NCBI GenBank assembly: GCA_016720075.1
Contig: JADJXW010000005.1
Span: 1-64,000, forward strand
Source of the DNA: Pseudomonadota bacterium
GTDB lineage: Bacteria; Pseudomonadota; Gammaproteobacteria; Steroidobacterales; Steroidobacteraceae
Reading direction: 5' to 3'
Length of the DNA: 64,000 bases
Under the pieces are notes generated by a model. The model searched no databases. It was not told the DNA's origin and worked only from the letters and a program-made list of their open reading frames with translations. Every line of letters starts with the position of its first letter. The stretch's first letter is position 1. This document shows, piece by piece, positions 49,744 through 59,049 of this stretch. The translations under genes were made by a program, and so were the position numbers.

Positions 49744-50660
49744 CGCAGCCTCACCCGCGGGTCCAGCCATGCCTGCAGCAGGTCCACCGCCAGGTTGGCC
49801 AGCACGATCAGCAGCCCATAGAGCACCGTGACGCCCATCACCAGCGAGTAGTCGCGATTGAACGCGCCGCGCACGAAGAACTGTCCGATGCCGTCGAGGC
49901 CGAACGTGTTCTCGATGACGATGGAACCTGTGATGGCGCCGACCACGGCGGGCCCGAGGAAGGCGACGAGCGGCACCAGCGCGGGCCGCAGCGCGTGGCG
50001 GAACACGATGGCCCCCGTGGACAGCCCGCGCGCCCGCGCCGCCCGGATGAACGGCTGCTGCAGCGTGTCGAGGAATCCCGCGCGCGTGATGCGCGTGACA
50101 TAGGCCACATACGGCAGCGCCATGGAAACCACCGGCAGCACGATGTAGCGCGGCGCGCCACCACCCCAGCCTCCGGCGGGAAACCACTGCAGCACCACCG
50201 CGAACAGCAGGATGATGAGCGGCGCCACCACGTAGACGGGCATCGATACACCCAGCAGCGAAATGAACGACGCAACCCGATCAAGCGTTTCGCCGCGCCA
50301 CGCCGCCAGCGCTCCCAGCGGAATGCCCACCAGGCAGGCCAGAAGCAGCGCGAGGCCGCCTATGGTCAGGTCCACCGGCAGCGCCTCGGCGATCAGTTCG
50401 TTCACGCCGCGGTCACGGTAGTAGTAGGACGGGCCCAGATCCCCCCGGGCGAGCTGCCCGAGGTAGCGCAGGTACTGGAAGGCAAGCGGTTCGTCGAGGT
50501 GGTAGTGGCTTTCCAGCGCCGCGCGCACCTGCGGCTGCATGGCGCGATCCGAATCAAAAGGTCCGCCCGGCGCAATGCGCAGCATCACGAACGCCAGCGT
50601 GACGATGGCCAGCATTGTGGGCACCGCGGCCAGCAGTCGCGACAGCGCGTAACGGCCCAT
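49740..50660 (-). CDS. Oligopeptide ABC transporter permease (OppB/DppB-like)
   Basis: 306 residues, intact. GRYALSRLLAAVPTMLAIVT and FVMLRIAPGGPFDSD form the first span and following loop as in OppB. Six spans in total, with the EAA loop FIRAARARGLSTGAIVFRHA plus LRPALVP. IVIENTFGLDGIGQFFVRGA is the OppB/DppB signature. It overlaps the substrate-binding gene by one base and oppC by four. Confidence 0.92.
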   Translation of the reverse strand: MGRYALSRLLAAVPTMLAIVTLAFVMLRIAPGGPFDSDRAMQPQVRAALESHYHLDEPLAFQYLRYLGQLARGDLGPSYYYRDRGVNELIAEALPVDLTIGGLALLLACLVGIPLGALAAWRGETLDRVASFISLLGVSMPVYVVAPLIILLFAVVLQWFPAGGWGGGAPRYIVLPVVSMALPYVAYVTRITRAGFLDTLQQPFIRAARARGLSTGAIVFRHALRPALVPLVAFLGPAVVGAITGSIVIENTFGLDGIGQFFVRGAFNRDYSLVMGVTVLYGLLIVLANLAVDLLQAWLDPRVRLR

Positions 50661-52282
50661 CAGTGCAGCGACTCGCGTGACAGGTACAGCTCGCGCGAGG
50701 CATGCCGGTCCATGGGGCTTTCACGCCAGCCCTGCACATGGCTGCGCACCAGGTGCTTGCTGCGGTAGTAGTAGATGGGCATCACCACGGCATCGGCGTT
50801 GAGCAACCGCTCGGCGCGCTGGTAGGCAGCCTGCCGCACGGCCGGATCCACGGCGCGCATGCCCTCGTCCACCGCCCGGTCATAAGCATCGCTGCTGTAC
50901 TGCATGTGGTTCTGGTCGCCACCGGTGCGAGGCAGCGCGAGGAATGTGAGCGGATCCGGGTAGTCGCCCGTCCAGGCGTAATAGAACAGGCCGTGCTCGC
51001 GAAGCTCGCGGTTTTGCTGGAAGGCGCGCCACTCCTCGGCCTCGATCCGCACCCGCGCGCCGAGCGTGGTGCGCCACATGGCAGCGATTCCTTCCATGAG
51101 CCGGCGCGTATCGGCATCAGACATCGGATACCACAGCCGCACTTCCAGCGGCTTCTGCGCGGAGTAGCCGGCCGCAGCATACAGCTCGCGCGCCCGCGCA
51201 TGGCGGGCCTCGGTGGGCAGCGCCGCCCATTCAGGCAACACGGCCGCGTAGCCCGGCAGCGGCGGCACGATGCCGATGGCGGGGCTGTACTTGCCCTTCA
51301 GAAGCTTGCCTGTCAGCACATCGCGATCCATCGCCATCACCAGCGCCTGGCGCACGCGCACGTCGTCATACGGGGGAAGCGTGACATTCATGGCCATCAT
51401 GTAGGTGGCCAGGTACGGTTCCAGCCGCACCTGCGGCCCGAGGTCGCGGCGCAGCCAGTCGAAATCCTCGATCTGGAAACGGTCGGTGATGTCGATGTCG
51501 CCCGCCAGGAATCGCGCCGTGGCGGCTGCCGTGTCGGTGACGGGATGATAGGTAACGGCCTTGAGCTTCACGGCCCCTGCGTCCCAGTACCGCGCATTGC
51601 GCGCCAGCGTGATGGGGCCAGAGGCCGTTCGAGACTGCAGCACGAACGCGCCATTACCCACGATATGTGCCGGTTCGGTCCAGGTTGCGCCGTGCTGCGC
51701 GATAGTGGGTTCGTGCAGCGGCATGAACCAGCAAAGCGTGAGCAGGTACAGGAAATAAGGCGTGGGCGAGGCCAGCTTCACTTCGAGCGTGTGGGCATCC
51801 AGCGCATGCACGCCCAGCGCCGAGGGCGGCAACCTGCCCGCCTGGATGTCTTCGGCGCCAGCGATCGGCAGCAGTTGCGCGCGATTGGCCGACCCGGTTG
51901 CCGGGTCCATGATGCGCCGCCACGCGTAGACGAAATCCCGTGCCTGCACCGGATCGCCATTTGACCAGCGCGCATCGGGGCGCAGCTGGAAGCGCCAGGT
52001 GAGCCCCGCGTCCGACGCTGTCCAGCCCGAAGCCACGCCAGGCACCACGTTGCCGGCCGCATCCAGTCGCACCAGCCCCTCGAACAGATCATCGGCGATG
52101 GAATACGCGGCCACGTCCTCGTTCAGCGACGGGTCAAGCGTCCTGGGCGACTGCGACAGATGCCGGTGAAGGTGACCACTGGCGATGCGCGCGTCGATCG
52201 TCGCAGGCGTCAGCGTGGATCGGGCGGGGCCACCGCAGGCCACCAGCAGCAGGCAGCACAGCACACTGCCCCACCGCCTCAC
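50660..52282 (-). CDS. Oligopeptide-binding lipoprotein (OppA family, SBP_bac_5)
   Basis: 540 residues, intact. RRWGSVLCCLLLVACGG is a lipoprotein signal with lipobox LVAC, so the protein is membrane-anchored in the periplasm. LSQSPRTLDPSLNEDVAAYS, FQLRPDARWSNGDPVQARDF and LFYYAWTGDYPDPLTFLALP are typical of the peptide-binding family. RLLNADAVVMPIYYYRSKHL precedes the end. It captures oligopeptides (possibly murein peptides) for the permease-ATPase complex encoded next. First gene of the five-gene operon; its start lies four bases into the end of miaE. Confidence 0.92.
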   Translation of the reverse strand: MRRWGSVLCCLLLVACGGPARSTLTPATIDARIASGHLHRHLSQSPRTLDPSLNEDVAAYSIADDLFEGLVRLDAAGNVVPGVASGWTASDAGLTWRFQLRPDARWSNGDPVQARDFVYAWRRIMDPATGSANRAQLLPIAGAEDIQAGRLPPSALGVHALDAHTLEVKLASPTPYFLYLLTLCWFMPLHEPTIAQHGATWTEPAHIVGNGAFVLQSRTASGPITLARNARYWDAGAVKLKAVTYHPVTDTAAATARFLAGDIDITDRFQIEDFDWLRRDLGPQVRLEPYLATYMMAMNVTLPPYDDVRVRQALVMAMDRDVLTGKLLKGKYSPAIGIVPPLPGYAAVLPEWAALPTEARHARARELYAAAGYSAQKPLEVRLWYPMSDADTRRLMEGIAAMWRTTLGARVRIEAEEWRAFQQNRELREHGLFYYAWTGDYPDPLTFLALPRTGGDQNHMQYSSDAYDRAVDEGMRAVDPAVRQAAYQRAERLLNADAVVMPIYYYRSKHLVRSHVQGWRESPMDRHASRELYLSRESLH

Positions 52283-52920
52283 GCTGGCGCCACCTCTACG
52301 GGAACCCCTGAGTGGAAGCGAAACTCTGCATCGGCGGAGCTGATCAGGTGCGCCTCCACATTCGCCAACTGCTCCAGGCGCGCGTCGAAATGCTCCTGGG
52401 TCAGCATCGCTTCGCGCAGCGTGACCCGGGCATGGTCAAGGTACATGCCCGCATGGCGTCTTTCCGATCGTGCGAGGTCCTCATAGAACCCCGCCAGTGG
52501 CGCCTCCAGGTGTGGCGCCAGAACCTCGAACCGCTCGCAGGAACGCGCCTCGATCAGCGCCCCGCACAGCAGCAGGTCGAGTTTGCGCTGCGGTTCATGG
52601 TTCGTGAGCGCCGCGCGCAGTCCGCCAGCGTAACGACCGGGCGACAGCCGGCGCACCGGCACGCCCAGCCGCGCCATCATCTGCTGCACCTGTTCGAAAT
52701 GCCGCAGCTCCTCGCGCGCCAGCCGCGCCAGCGCCTGGCACAGCGCCGTGTCTTCCGGATAGGCGAACATCAGCGACAGCGCCGTGGAGGCCGCCTTCTT
52801 CTCGCAATTGGCATGATCGACCAGCAGCTGCTGCCAGTGCCGCGCGGCATGCAGCGCCCAGGCCGGCGGCGTGGCCACCTTGAGCACGCCCGGCAAGGGC
52901 TCCTGCAGCGCCGCGTTCAA
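52279..52920 (-). CDS. miaE: tRNA-(ms2io6A)-hydroxylase
   Basis: 213 residues from TTG 52920, chosen because it overlaps the kinase stop (TTGA) and gives the family beginning NAALQEPLPGVLKVATPPAW. Diiron ligands: the Glu in NCEKKAASTALSL, EELRHFEQVQQMM (E-x-x-H), GALIEARSCERFEVL and ARSERRHAGMYLDHARV with the last Glu/His pair. The enzyme adds the hydroxyl group to ms2i6A at position 37 of tRNAs, using oxygen. It lies between a receiver-kinase gene and the peptide transporter, and its start is embedded in the kinase stop, so translation of the two may be coupled. Confidence 0.87.
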   Translation of the reverse strand: MNAALQEPLPGVLKVATPPAWALHAARHWQQLLVDHANCEKKAASTALSLMFAYPEDTALCQALARLAREELRHFEQVQQMMARLGVPVRRLSPGRYAGGLRAALTNHEPQRKLDLLLCGALIEARSCERFEVLAPHLEAPLAGFYEDLARSERRHAGMYLDHARVTLREAMLTQEHFDARLEQLANVEAHLISSADAEFRFHSGVPVEVAPA

Positions 52921-54168
52921 GCGGCTGCCGTGCGGGCCTGGACGGCCGCCTTGTCCAGCGCCGCCTCTGCCAGCACAGCCGAGGCAAACCGGTCCCCCGG
53001 ACGCTTGGCCAGCAGGTTGTCGACCAGCGGCTGCCAATGTGCGGCTGCCTGCGGCAGCCGCGGCACGGGCTGGTTGCGGTGCTTGTAGATGATGGCCATG
53101 GGATTGCTGTCGGTGAAGGGCTTTTTCCCCGACAGCATCTCGAACAGGATCACGCCCAGGCTGTACAGGTCGCTGCGCTCATCGACTGTCTCGCCGTGCC
53201 CCTGCTCCGGACTCATGTAGTGCGGCGTGCCGAAGATCAGGCCCGGATCGGTTATTTCCATCTCGAGCGCCGCGTGCTTGGCAAGACCGAAGTCCGACAG
53301 CGCGATGCGCTGCGATGTTCGCATCAGCACATTGCCCGGCTTCAGGTCGCGGTGCAGCGCGCCGGTCTCGTGCAGCGCGGCCAGCGCGCCGGCAATCTGC
53401 GCGGCGATGTCCAGCGCTTCGGCGGGCGAGATGCCGCTGCGGATGCGCCGGCGAAGGTCCCCTTCCGGGAAATACTCCATCGCGAGGTAGGCATGGTCAT
53501 CGGCCACGCCCAGCTCGTGGCAGCGGACGATGCTCGTATGATGCAGCCGGTGCGCGATCTCGTATTCCTGCAGGAAGCGCTCGAAGGACTGGTCCACGCC
53601 GCTTTCATTGCGCACCGAGGGCGTGACCTTGATCACGATCAGCGAGCCGGCCTTCTCGCTCTCGGCCAGGTAGAGCTGCGAGACCGATCCACCGGCCAGT
53701 CGCCGCACGCAGCGGTAGCCCGGAATGCGCACGGTGCCGAAGCGGCGCGAGGCTTCCGCTTCCGGCGAAACCCGCCAGTCGGCCTGGGCGCTGCGGCTGC
53801 ACCCGCGCCGCTTCGGTGAGCACCGCGATGAGGGTTTCGTGCGCAAAGCGCTGCTTGGTGAGCACCCCGAAGGCACCGAAGATGCGCGCCTCGCGAGCCG
53901 TCTGGTCATTCACCTGCTGGGCAAGGAACAGTATCGGCGCGAAGCCGCGCCGGGCAGCCAGGTCGCGCAGCCAGTCGAGCCCCTGCCCGCCCAGCCAGTC
54001 CTGGTCGATCAGCACGGCGTCGTAGCCCTGGGCGAGGAATTCCGGCGGCAAGCGACCCGGCGCGCGAGTCGAGCGCATCACCAGGTCCGCGTTCGCCCAT
54101 TCGCAGGTGACGTGATGGCGGATCAGCGACCGGAAGCGCGCATCCTGGACAATCAGCAGCAGTCGCAT
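52917..54168 (-). CDS. Receiver domain fused to Ser/Thr protein kinase, one frame break
   Basis: About 417 residues. From ATG 54168: RLLLIVQDARFRSLIRHHVT, then DAVLIDQDWLGGQGLDWL with a phospho-acceptor-like Asp near residue 52, and GAFGVLTKQRFAHETLI with the conserved Lys. One residue of the N-terminal acidic pair (usually DD/ED) is Gln. After a frame shift near 53795 comes a Hanks-type kinase: RRLAGGSVSQLYLAESEKAG, VIKVTP (beta-3 Lys), ALHRDLKPGNVLM, LSDFGLAKHA and PHYMSPEQGHGE. All catalytic motifs are present. No membrane segment, so cytosolic. The input (a phosphorelay or nucleotide) and target are unknown. It overlaps miaE. Confidence 0.85.
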
Positions 54169-54187
54169 GCGCGCTGTCCGGGCTGGA

Positions 54188-55684
54188 TCAGTTCACGGCC
54201 TTGAGCGGACTGTCGCGCCGCTGGGCCTTGGCGCCATCCGAGCGCTCCTGCTCCAGGCGCTGCAGGTACTCGGGCGTGATGTCGCCGGTGACGTACTGCC
54301 CGGAGAAGCACGAGGTATCGAACTCGGTGATGGCCGCATTGTCGTGCCGGCAGGCGGCGACCAGGTCTTCCAGATCCTGGTACAGCAGCCAGTCGGCGCC
54401 GATCTGGCGCGCCACCTCTTCGACATCGCGACCGGCGGCCACCAGCTCCGATGCGGCCGGCATGTCGATGCCGTACACATAGGGGTGTCGCACCGGTGGC
54501 GCGGCCGAGGCGAAGTAGACCTTGCGGGCGCCGGCCTCACGGGCGAGCTCGATGATCTGCGCGGAGGTGGTGCCACGCACGATGGAATCATCCACCAGCA
54601 GCACGTTCTTGCCGCGGAACTCCAGGTCGATGGCCGAGAGCTTGCGGCGCACGGACTTCAGGCGCTGTTCCTGGCCCGGCATGATGAAGGTGCGGCCGAT
54701 GTAGCGGTTCTTGTTGAACCCCTCGCGGTACTTGATGCGCAGCTTCTGCGCCAGCTGCAGCGCGCAGGTGCGGCTGGTATCGGGAATCGGGATGACCACG
54801 TCGATGTCGTGGTCGGGATGCTCGCGCTTCAGCTTGTCGGCCAGGCGCTCGCCCATGCGCATGCGGGCGCGGTACACCGAGATGTTGTCGATGATCGAAT
54901 CGGGGCGCGCGAAGTAAACATACTCGAAGATGCAGGGCGTATGGCGCGCCGCGGGCACGCACTGGCTGGTGTGCAGCCGGCCCAGCTCGTCGATGAACAC
55001 GGCCTCGCCCGGCGCCACGTCGCGCACGACCTCGAACGACAGCATGGTCAGCGCCACGCTCTCGGAGGCCAGCATGTATTCCATGCCGCGGGCGCTGCGA
55101 CGCTGGCCCAGCACCAGCGGGCGGATGCCGTGAGGGTCGCGGAAGCCCAGCACGCCATGCCCGATGATCATCGCCACCACCGCATAGGCGCCGCGGCAGC
55201 GGCGGTAGACGGCGTTGGTGGCCGCGAAGATGTCGGCCGGCGTGACGCGCAGCGTGCCGATGCGCTGCAGCTCGGAGGCGAACACGTTCAGCAGCACTTC
55301 GGAGTCGGAGCGGGTATTCAGGTGGCGCCGGTCCTCGCGCATCAGCACGGCGGACAGCTCGGCGGAGTTGGTGAGGTTGCCGTTGTGCCCCAGGCAGATG
55401 CCGTAGGGAGCGTTCACGTAGAACGGCTGGACTTCCGAATCGCTGTTGCCGCCGGCAGTGGGATAGCGCACATGCCCGATGCCCACGTTGCCGCGCAGCG
55501 AATCCATGTCGCGCTGGCTGAACACATCACGCACCAGGCCCCGCCCTTTCGAGGCGAACAGCTCGCCGCCATCGGCGGTCATGATGCCCGCGGCGTCCTG
55601 GCCGCGGTGCTGAAGCACCGTCAGCGCGTCATAGAGCTGCTGGTTGACCGGGCTTCTGGCAACGATGCCGACGATTCCGCACAT
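54188..55684 (-). CDS. purF: Amidophosphoribosyltransferase
   Basis: 498 residues from ATG 55684, giving MCGIVGIV with the glutaminase Cys2. TVLQHRGQDAAGI and GICLGHNGNLTNSAELSAVL belong to the glutaminase domain. KNVLLVDDSIVRGTTSAQII is the PRPP-binding loop, and YGIDMPAASELVAAGRDVEE follows. It catalyses the first committed step of purine synthesis, PRPP plus glutamine to phosphoribosylamine. It lies 31 bases after cvpA as in E. coli and Pseudomonas. No frame break. Confidence 0.95.
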   Translation of the reverse strand: MCGIVGIVARSPVNQQLYDALTVLQHRGQDAAGIMTADGGELFASKGRGLVRDVFSQRDMDSLRGNVGIGHVRYPTAGGNSDSEVQPFYVNAPYGICLGHNGNLTNSAELSAVLMREDRRHLNTRSDSEVLLNVFASELQRIGTLRVTPADIFAATNAVYRRCRGAYAVVAMIIGHGVLGFRDPHGIRPLVLGQRRSARGMEYMLASESVALTMLSFEVVRDVAPGEAVFIDELGRLHTSQCVPAARHTPCIFEYVYFARPDSIIDNISVYRARMRMGERLADKLKREHPDHDIDVVIPIPDTSRTCALQLAQKLRIKYREGFNKNRYIGRTFIMPGQEQRLKSVRRKLSAIDLEFRGKNVLLVDDSIVRGTTSAQIIELAREAGARKVYFASAAPPVRHPYVYGIDMPAASELVAAGRDVEEVARQIGADWLLYQDLEDLVAACRHDNAAITEFDTSCFSGQYVTGDITPEYLQRLEQERSDGAKAQRRDSPLKAVN

Positions 55685-55715
55685 GTGGACTCCTGAAGAC
55701 CGTAACCGCGAGCGC

Positions 55716-56210
55716 TCAATCCTGCGAAGGCGGACGCGTGGGCAGGCGGTCACCCGCCAGAGCGCGCAGCAGATTCGCCACCGGCTGGACCTGCGGCAGC
55801 AGGCGCGACTTTTTCCACCAGGCCTCGCCGTCGAGCTTCACCTGCTGGGCCAGCACCACGACAACGCCCACGATGACGACGCCGCGCAGCAGCCCCAGCA
55901 CGAAACCCAGCAGACGATCCAGGCCGCTGAAAATGGACAGCCGGACATAGTGATTGACGATGGCGCCGATGATGCCGCCGATCACCAGCACCACCAGGAA
56001 GACGATGCCGCGACCCGCCCACAGGCCATACGGCGCCTGGCGCAGCGCGCCGCCCAGGTGAGGCACCAGGAGGGGTCCGAACTTCCAGGCGAGCCACACG
56101 GCCAGCACCCACGTCACCAGCGCGCAGACCTCGCGCAGGAACCCCTGGATGAGGCCCGTAACCGCGGATACCAGCACGATCGCGATGATGATGTAGTCGA
56201 TGGCAACCAT
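55716..56210 (-). CDS. cvpA: CvpA family membrane protein
   Basis: 164 residues with four membrane helices: IDYIIIAIVLVSAVTGLIQG, VCALVTWVLAVWLAWKF, GIVFLVVLVIGGIIGAIVNH and LGFVLGLLRGVVIVGVVVVL. The loop IFSGLDRLLGFVLGLLRGV is typical of CvpA. The family is linked to colicin V export and to envelope function, though its exact role is unsettled. Position between the SPOR protein and purF is conserved across gammaproteobacteria. Confidence 0.9.
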   Translation of the reverse strand: MVAIDYIIIAIVLVSAVTGLIQGFLREVCALVTWVLAVWLAWKFGPLLVPHLGGALRQAPYGLWAGRGIVFLVVLVIGGIIGAIVNHYVRLSIFSGLDRLLGFVLGLLRGVVIVGVVVVLAQQVKLDGEAWWKKSRLLPQVQPVANLLRALAGDRLPTRPPSQD

Positions 56211-56271
56211 GTGGTTTCAGCGAATCCCTGGAAGGCCGTGGCAAACCGCCATTCTACACTTGCGTGCAAGG

Positions 56272-56883
56272 CTAAGGCGGCACCAGCGATGACTTGTGAC
56301 CCGCCGCCGACAGCCGGGATTGAAGCGCGACAGCGGCCTCGCGACTGGCTACGGGGCCTGCCCTGACCCGATACAGGTCCTTGCCGCCGACCCGGATCCG
56401 TGCCACGTCGATCGCATGGCCCTTGCCGCGCAGGTCGCGCGCGAGCCGCTCGGCGTTATCGCGCGATGAAAAGCTGCCGAGCTGGGTCCACCACTGCCCC
56501 TTGGATGCCGCCCTGGGCGCTGGCGCCGCAGGCGCGGCGGCGGGTTTGACATCTGCCACCTGCGGGGTCGGCGGCTGAGCCACTGGCGCCGCCGGTGCAG
56601 GCTCCGGATCCGGAACCGGTTCGGGCGCGGGCTTCGGTGCGGCCGACACAGGCGGTGCGGGGGGCTCTGCGCTCTGCGGCGTCAGGGCGGATTGATCCTG
56701 GGTCAGCGGGGCCGCAGTCGTGCCCAGTTCGAGGCTGTACGTGCGCACCGGCGGACCCGCATCGGCACTGGTGTCGGGGGCCAATGACCTGCCGGGGCCG
56801 GACAGCATTTCCGGCACCACGATGACCAGCACGGCCACCACGATCAGCGCGCCCGTAAGGCGTTCCTTGAGAGGTCCCTCCAC
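56272..56883 (-). CDS. SPOR-domain cell division protein (DedD-like)
   Basis: 203 residues from GTG 56883: EGPLKERLTGALIVVAVLVI, VVPEMLSG, a single N-terminal membrane anchor as in DedD. A Pro/Ala-rich linker follows for about 90 residues. The C-terminal SPOR domain (GQWWTQLGSFSSRDNAERLA, then DLYRVRAGPVASREAAVALQ) binds denuded septal peptidoglycan. The start lies four bases after the folC stop; the frame is open far upstream only because folC has a shift. Place in the folC-dedD-cvpA-purF order supports the name. Confidence 0.85.
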   Translation of the reverse strand: MEGPLKERLTGALIVVAVLVIVVPEMLSGPGRSLAPDTSADAGPPVRTYSLELGTTAAPLTQDQSALTPQSAEPPAPPVSAAPKPAPEPVPDPEPAPAAPVAQPPTPQVADVKPAAAPAAPAPRAASKGQWWTQLGSFSSRDNAERLARDLRGKGHAIDVARIRVGGKDLYRVRAGPVASREAAVALQSRLSAAGHKSSLVPP

Positions 56884-56887
56884 GGCG

Positions 56888-58146
56888 TCAGTATAGGCCG
56901 AGTCGTTCCAGCGCCGGTGCCACGGCGAGGAAAGAGCCGCACACCACGATGCGATCCCCGGACGCGCCGTCTCGGCGGCCGCACGCATGCCCGCGGCGAT
57001 GTCCTTGCACTGGGCGGCCCGCGCGAACTCAGGCGCGCGTGCGGCGAGCTGCGCGGCCGTCAGCCCCCGTGGCGCGTCGATGCCGCAGAGAAAAACCCGC
57101 CAGGCGGCGCCGGACAGCAGCGGCGCGATGGCCGCCACATCCTTGTCGCCCAGGATGCCGGCCACGATCAGCGTGCGGCCCGCGCATGGACGCTGGCGCA
57201 GGTTCAGGGCCAGAACACGCGCAGCCGGTTCGTTGTGCGCCACATCGAGAATCCATTCCACCGGCCCCGGAACCACCTGGAAACGCCCGGGCAGGCGCAG
57301 CGATCGCAGCGCGTGGTTGATGGCCTGGGGCTTGAGATCAACACCCATCCCCGAGAGTGTTGCCAGCGCCGCGGCCGCATTGGCGTACTGGAGTTCGCCG
57401 GCCAGCGCGGGCGGGTCCAGATCGTCGAACCGCTGCGCGCCACGGAAGCTCCAGCGCCCCCCGGCAGCATCCACCTGCCAGGTGTAATGGCTGCCGGCCC
57501 GAAGCGGACGCGCACCGATGCGATCGGCCTCGGCCGCGACACTGGGCGTCATCGCCGGATCAGCGACCACCGCCAGCGACCCGGCGCGAAACACGCCCGC
57601 CTTCTCGCGGCCGATCTGCTCGACGTCGGTGCCCAGCCAGTCGGCATGGTCCAGGCCGATGGAGCAGACGATGGCCGCTTCGGCATCGACGATGTTCACC
57701 GCATCGAGCCTGCCGCCCAGCCCCACCTCGAGCACGGCAAAATCCATGCGGCGCTGGCGGAACAGCCACATCGCGGCGAGCGCGTTGTACTCGAAGAAGG
57801 TGAGCGTCGTCTGGCCGCGGGCCGCATCGATCGCCTCGAAGGCGCCGATCAGCTCGCCGTCGGTGGCGTCGGCGCCATCGAGGCGGATGCGCTCGTGGTA
57901 GCGCAGCAGGTGTGGCGAGGTGAAGGCGCCGGCCTTCAGCCCATGCGCGCGCAGCAGCCCCGCAAGGCAGGCCACCGTGGATCCCTTGCCGTTGGTGCCC
58001 GCCACGATGATGGTGCGCAGCGCATAGGGCAGCAGCTGCAGGCGCTCGGCCACGCTGCGCACGCGCGCCAGCCCCAGGTCTATGCCCTGGCCATGCACCG
58101 TTTCCTGGAGTCGCAGCCATTCGTCGAGGCTGCGGCGCGTGCTCAT
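56888..58146 (-). CDS. folC: Folylpolyglutamate/dihydrofolate synthase, one frame break
   Basis: Begins STRRSLDEWLRLQETVHGQG, then IIVAGTNGKGSTVACLAGLL (P-loop), AGAFTSPHLLRYHERIRLDG, LEVGLGGRLDAVNIVD (Mg-binding) and ILDVAHNEPAARVLALNLRQ. A one-base loss near 56965 shifts the last 30 codons; in the restored frame they read RIVVCGSFLAVAPALERLGL, then Y and TGA at 56888-56890. Repaired length is 419 residues, normal for FolC. It makes dihydrofolate and adds glutamates to folates. The unrepaired frame runs into the SPOR gene and would look like a fusion, which I reject. Confidence 0.92.
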
Positions 58147-58159
58147 CGCGAAAATGCCG

Positions 58160-59035
58160 TCAGGCCGGCGCCGCGGCCGGCAGTGGCGCCTGCTTCATCA
58201 GCTGGCGCAGCAGTCGCGCTATGTGATCGCGCTGGTCGCGGCGATCCATGATCAGGTCGATCGCGCCCTTCTCGAGCAGGAACTCGCTGCGTTGGAAGCC
58301 TTCGGGCAGCGTTTCGCGCACGGTCTGCGCGATGACACGGGGACCCGCAAAGCCGATCAGCGCCCGCGGTTCGCCAATGTTGATGTCGCCCAGCATCGCC
58401 AGGCTCGCCGAGACGCCGCCAGTGGTCGGATCGGTGAGCACCGATATGTACGGCAGGTGCGCGGCGGCCAGCCGCGCGAGCGCCGAGCTGGTCTTGGCCA
58501 TCTGCATCAGCGACAGCAGCGCTTCCTGCATGCGCGCCCCGCCGGTGGCCGAGAAGCACACCAGCGGCGCGCGATCGGCCATGCAGCGCTGCACAGCGCG
58601 GTGGAACCGTTCGCCGACCACCGAGCCCATGGACCCGCCAAGGAATCCGAACTCGAAGGCGCAGGCGACGATCTTCTCGCCATGCAGCCGTCCGGCCATC
58701 GCGATCAGCGCGTCCTTCTCGCCGGTGGACTTCTGCGCCGCAGTCAGGCGGTCCTTGTAGCGCTTGCTGTCCTTGAATCGCAGCGGATCCTCGGGCGTGA
58801 CGTTGGCGCCGATCTCCTCCATCGACCCGGGGTCGAGGAATCGATCCAGCCGCGCGCGGGCATGCATGCGCATGTGGTGGCTGCATTTGGGGCACACATG
58901 CAGGTTGCGATCCAGTTCGGCGCGATACAGCACCGCGTCGCAGGCCGGACACTTGATCCACAGTCCCTCGGGCACCGAACGCACGCGCTTTTCGGTCTTG
59001 ATCTTCGACGGGACGATTTTTTCGAACCAGGACAT
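58160..59035 (-). CDS. accD: Acetyl-CoA carboxylase carboxyltransferase subunit beta
   Basis: 291 residues from ATG 59035: SWFEKIVPSKIKTEKRVRSV. The zinc ribbon is CPACDAVLYRAELDRNLHVC followed by PKCSHHMRMHARARLD. The crotonase-fold core has FEFGFLGGSMGSVVGERFHR, VCFSATGGARMQEALLSLMQ and DPTTGGVSASLAMLGDINIG. It forms the carboxyltransferase with AccA in fatty-acid synthesis. In many relatives trpF, trpB and trpA stand between truA and accD; here truA is only 14 bases away. Confidence 0.95.
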   Translation of the reverse strand: MSWFEKIVPSKIKTEKRVRSVPEGLWIKCPACDAVLYRAELDRNLHVCPKCSHHMRMHARARLDRFLDPGSMEEIGANVTPEDPLRFKDSKRYKDRLTAAQKSTGEKDALIAMAGRLHGEKIVACAFEFGFLGGSMGSVVGERFHRAVQRCMADRAPLVCFSATGGARMQEALLSLMQMAKTSSALARLAAAHLPYISVLTDPTTGGVSASLAMLGDINIGEPRALIGFAGPRVIAQTVRETLPEGFQRSEFLLEKGAIDLIMDRRDQRDHIARLLRQLMKQAPLPAAAPA

Positions 59036-59049
59036 GAATTGGGCCCGCT

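Noticed and set aside
54167..55696. 509-codon plus-strand frame opposite purF
   Set aside because: Purely antisense to an intact PurF with all motifs; composition is typical of reverse-complement shadow.
56272..58146. Apparent FolC-SPOR fusion protein of 624 residues
   Set aside because: The join arises from a one-base shift near 56965; in the restored frame FolC has its normal end and stop, and the SPOR protein its own GTG start.
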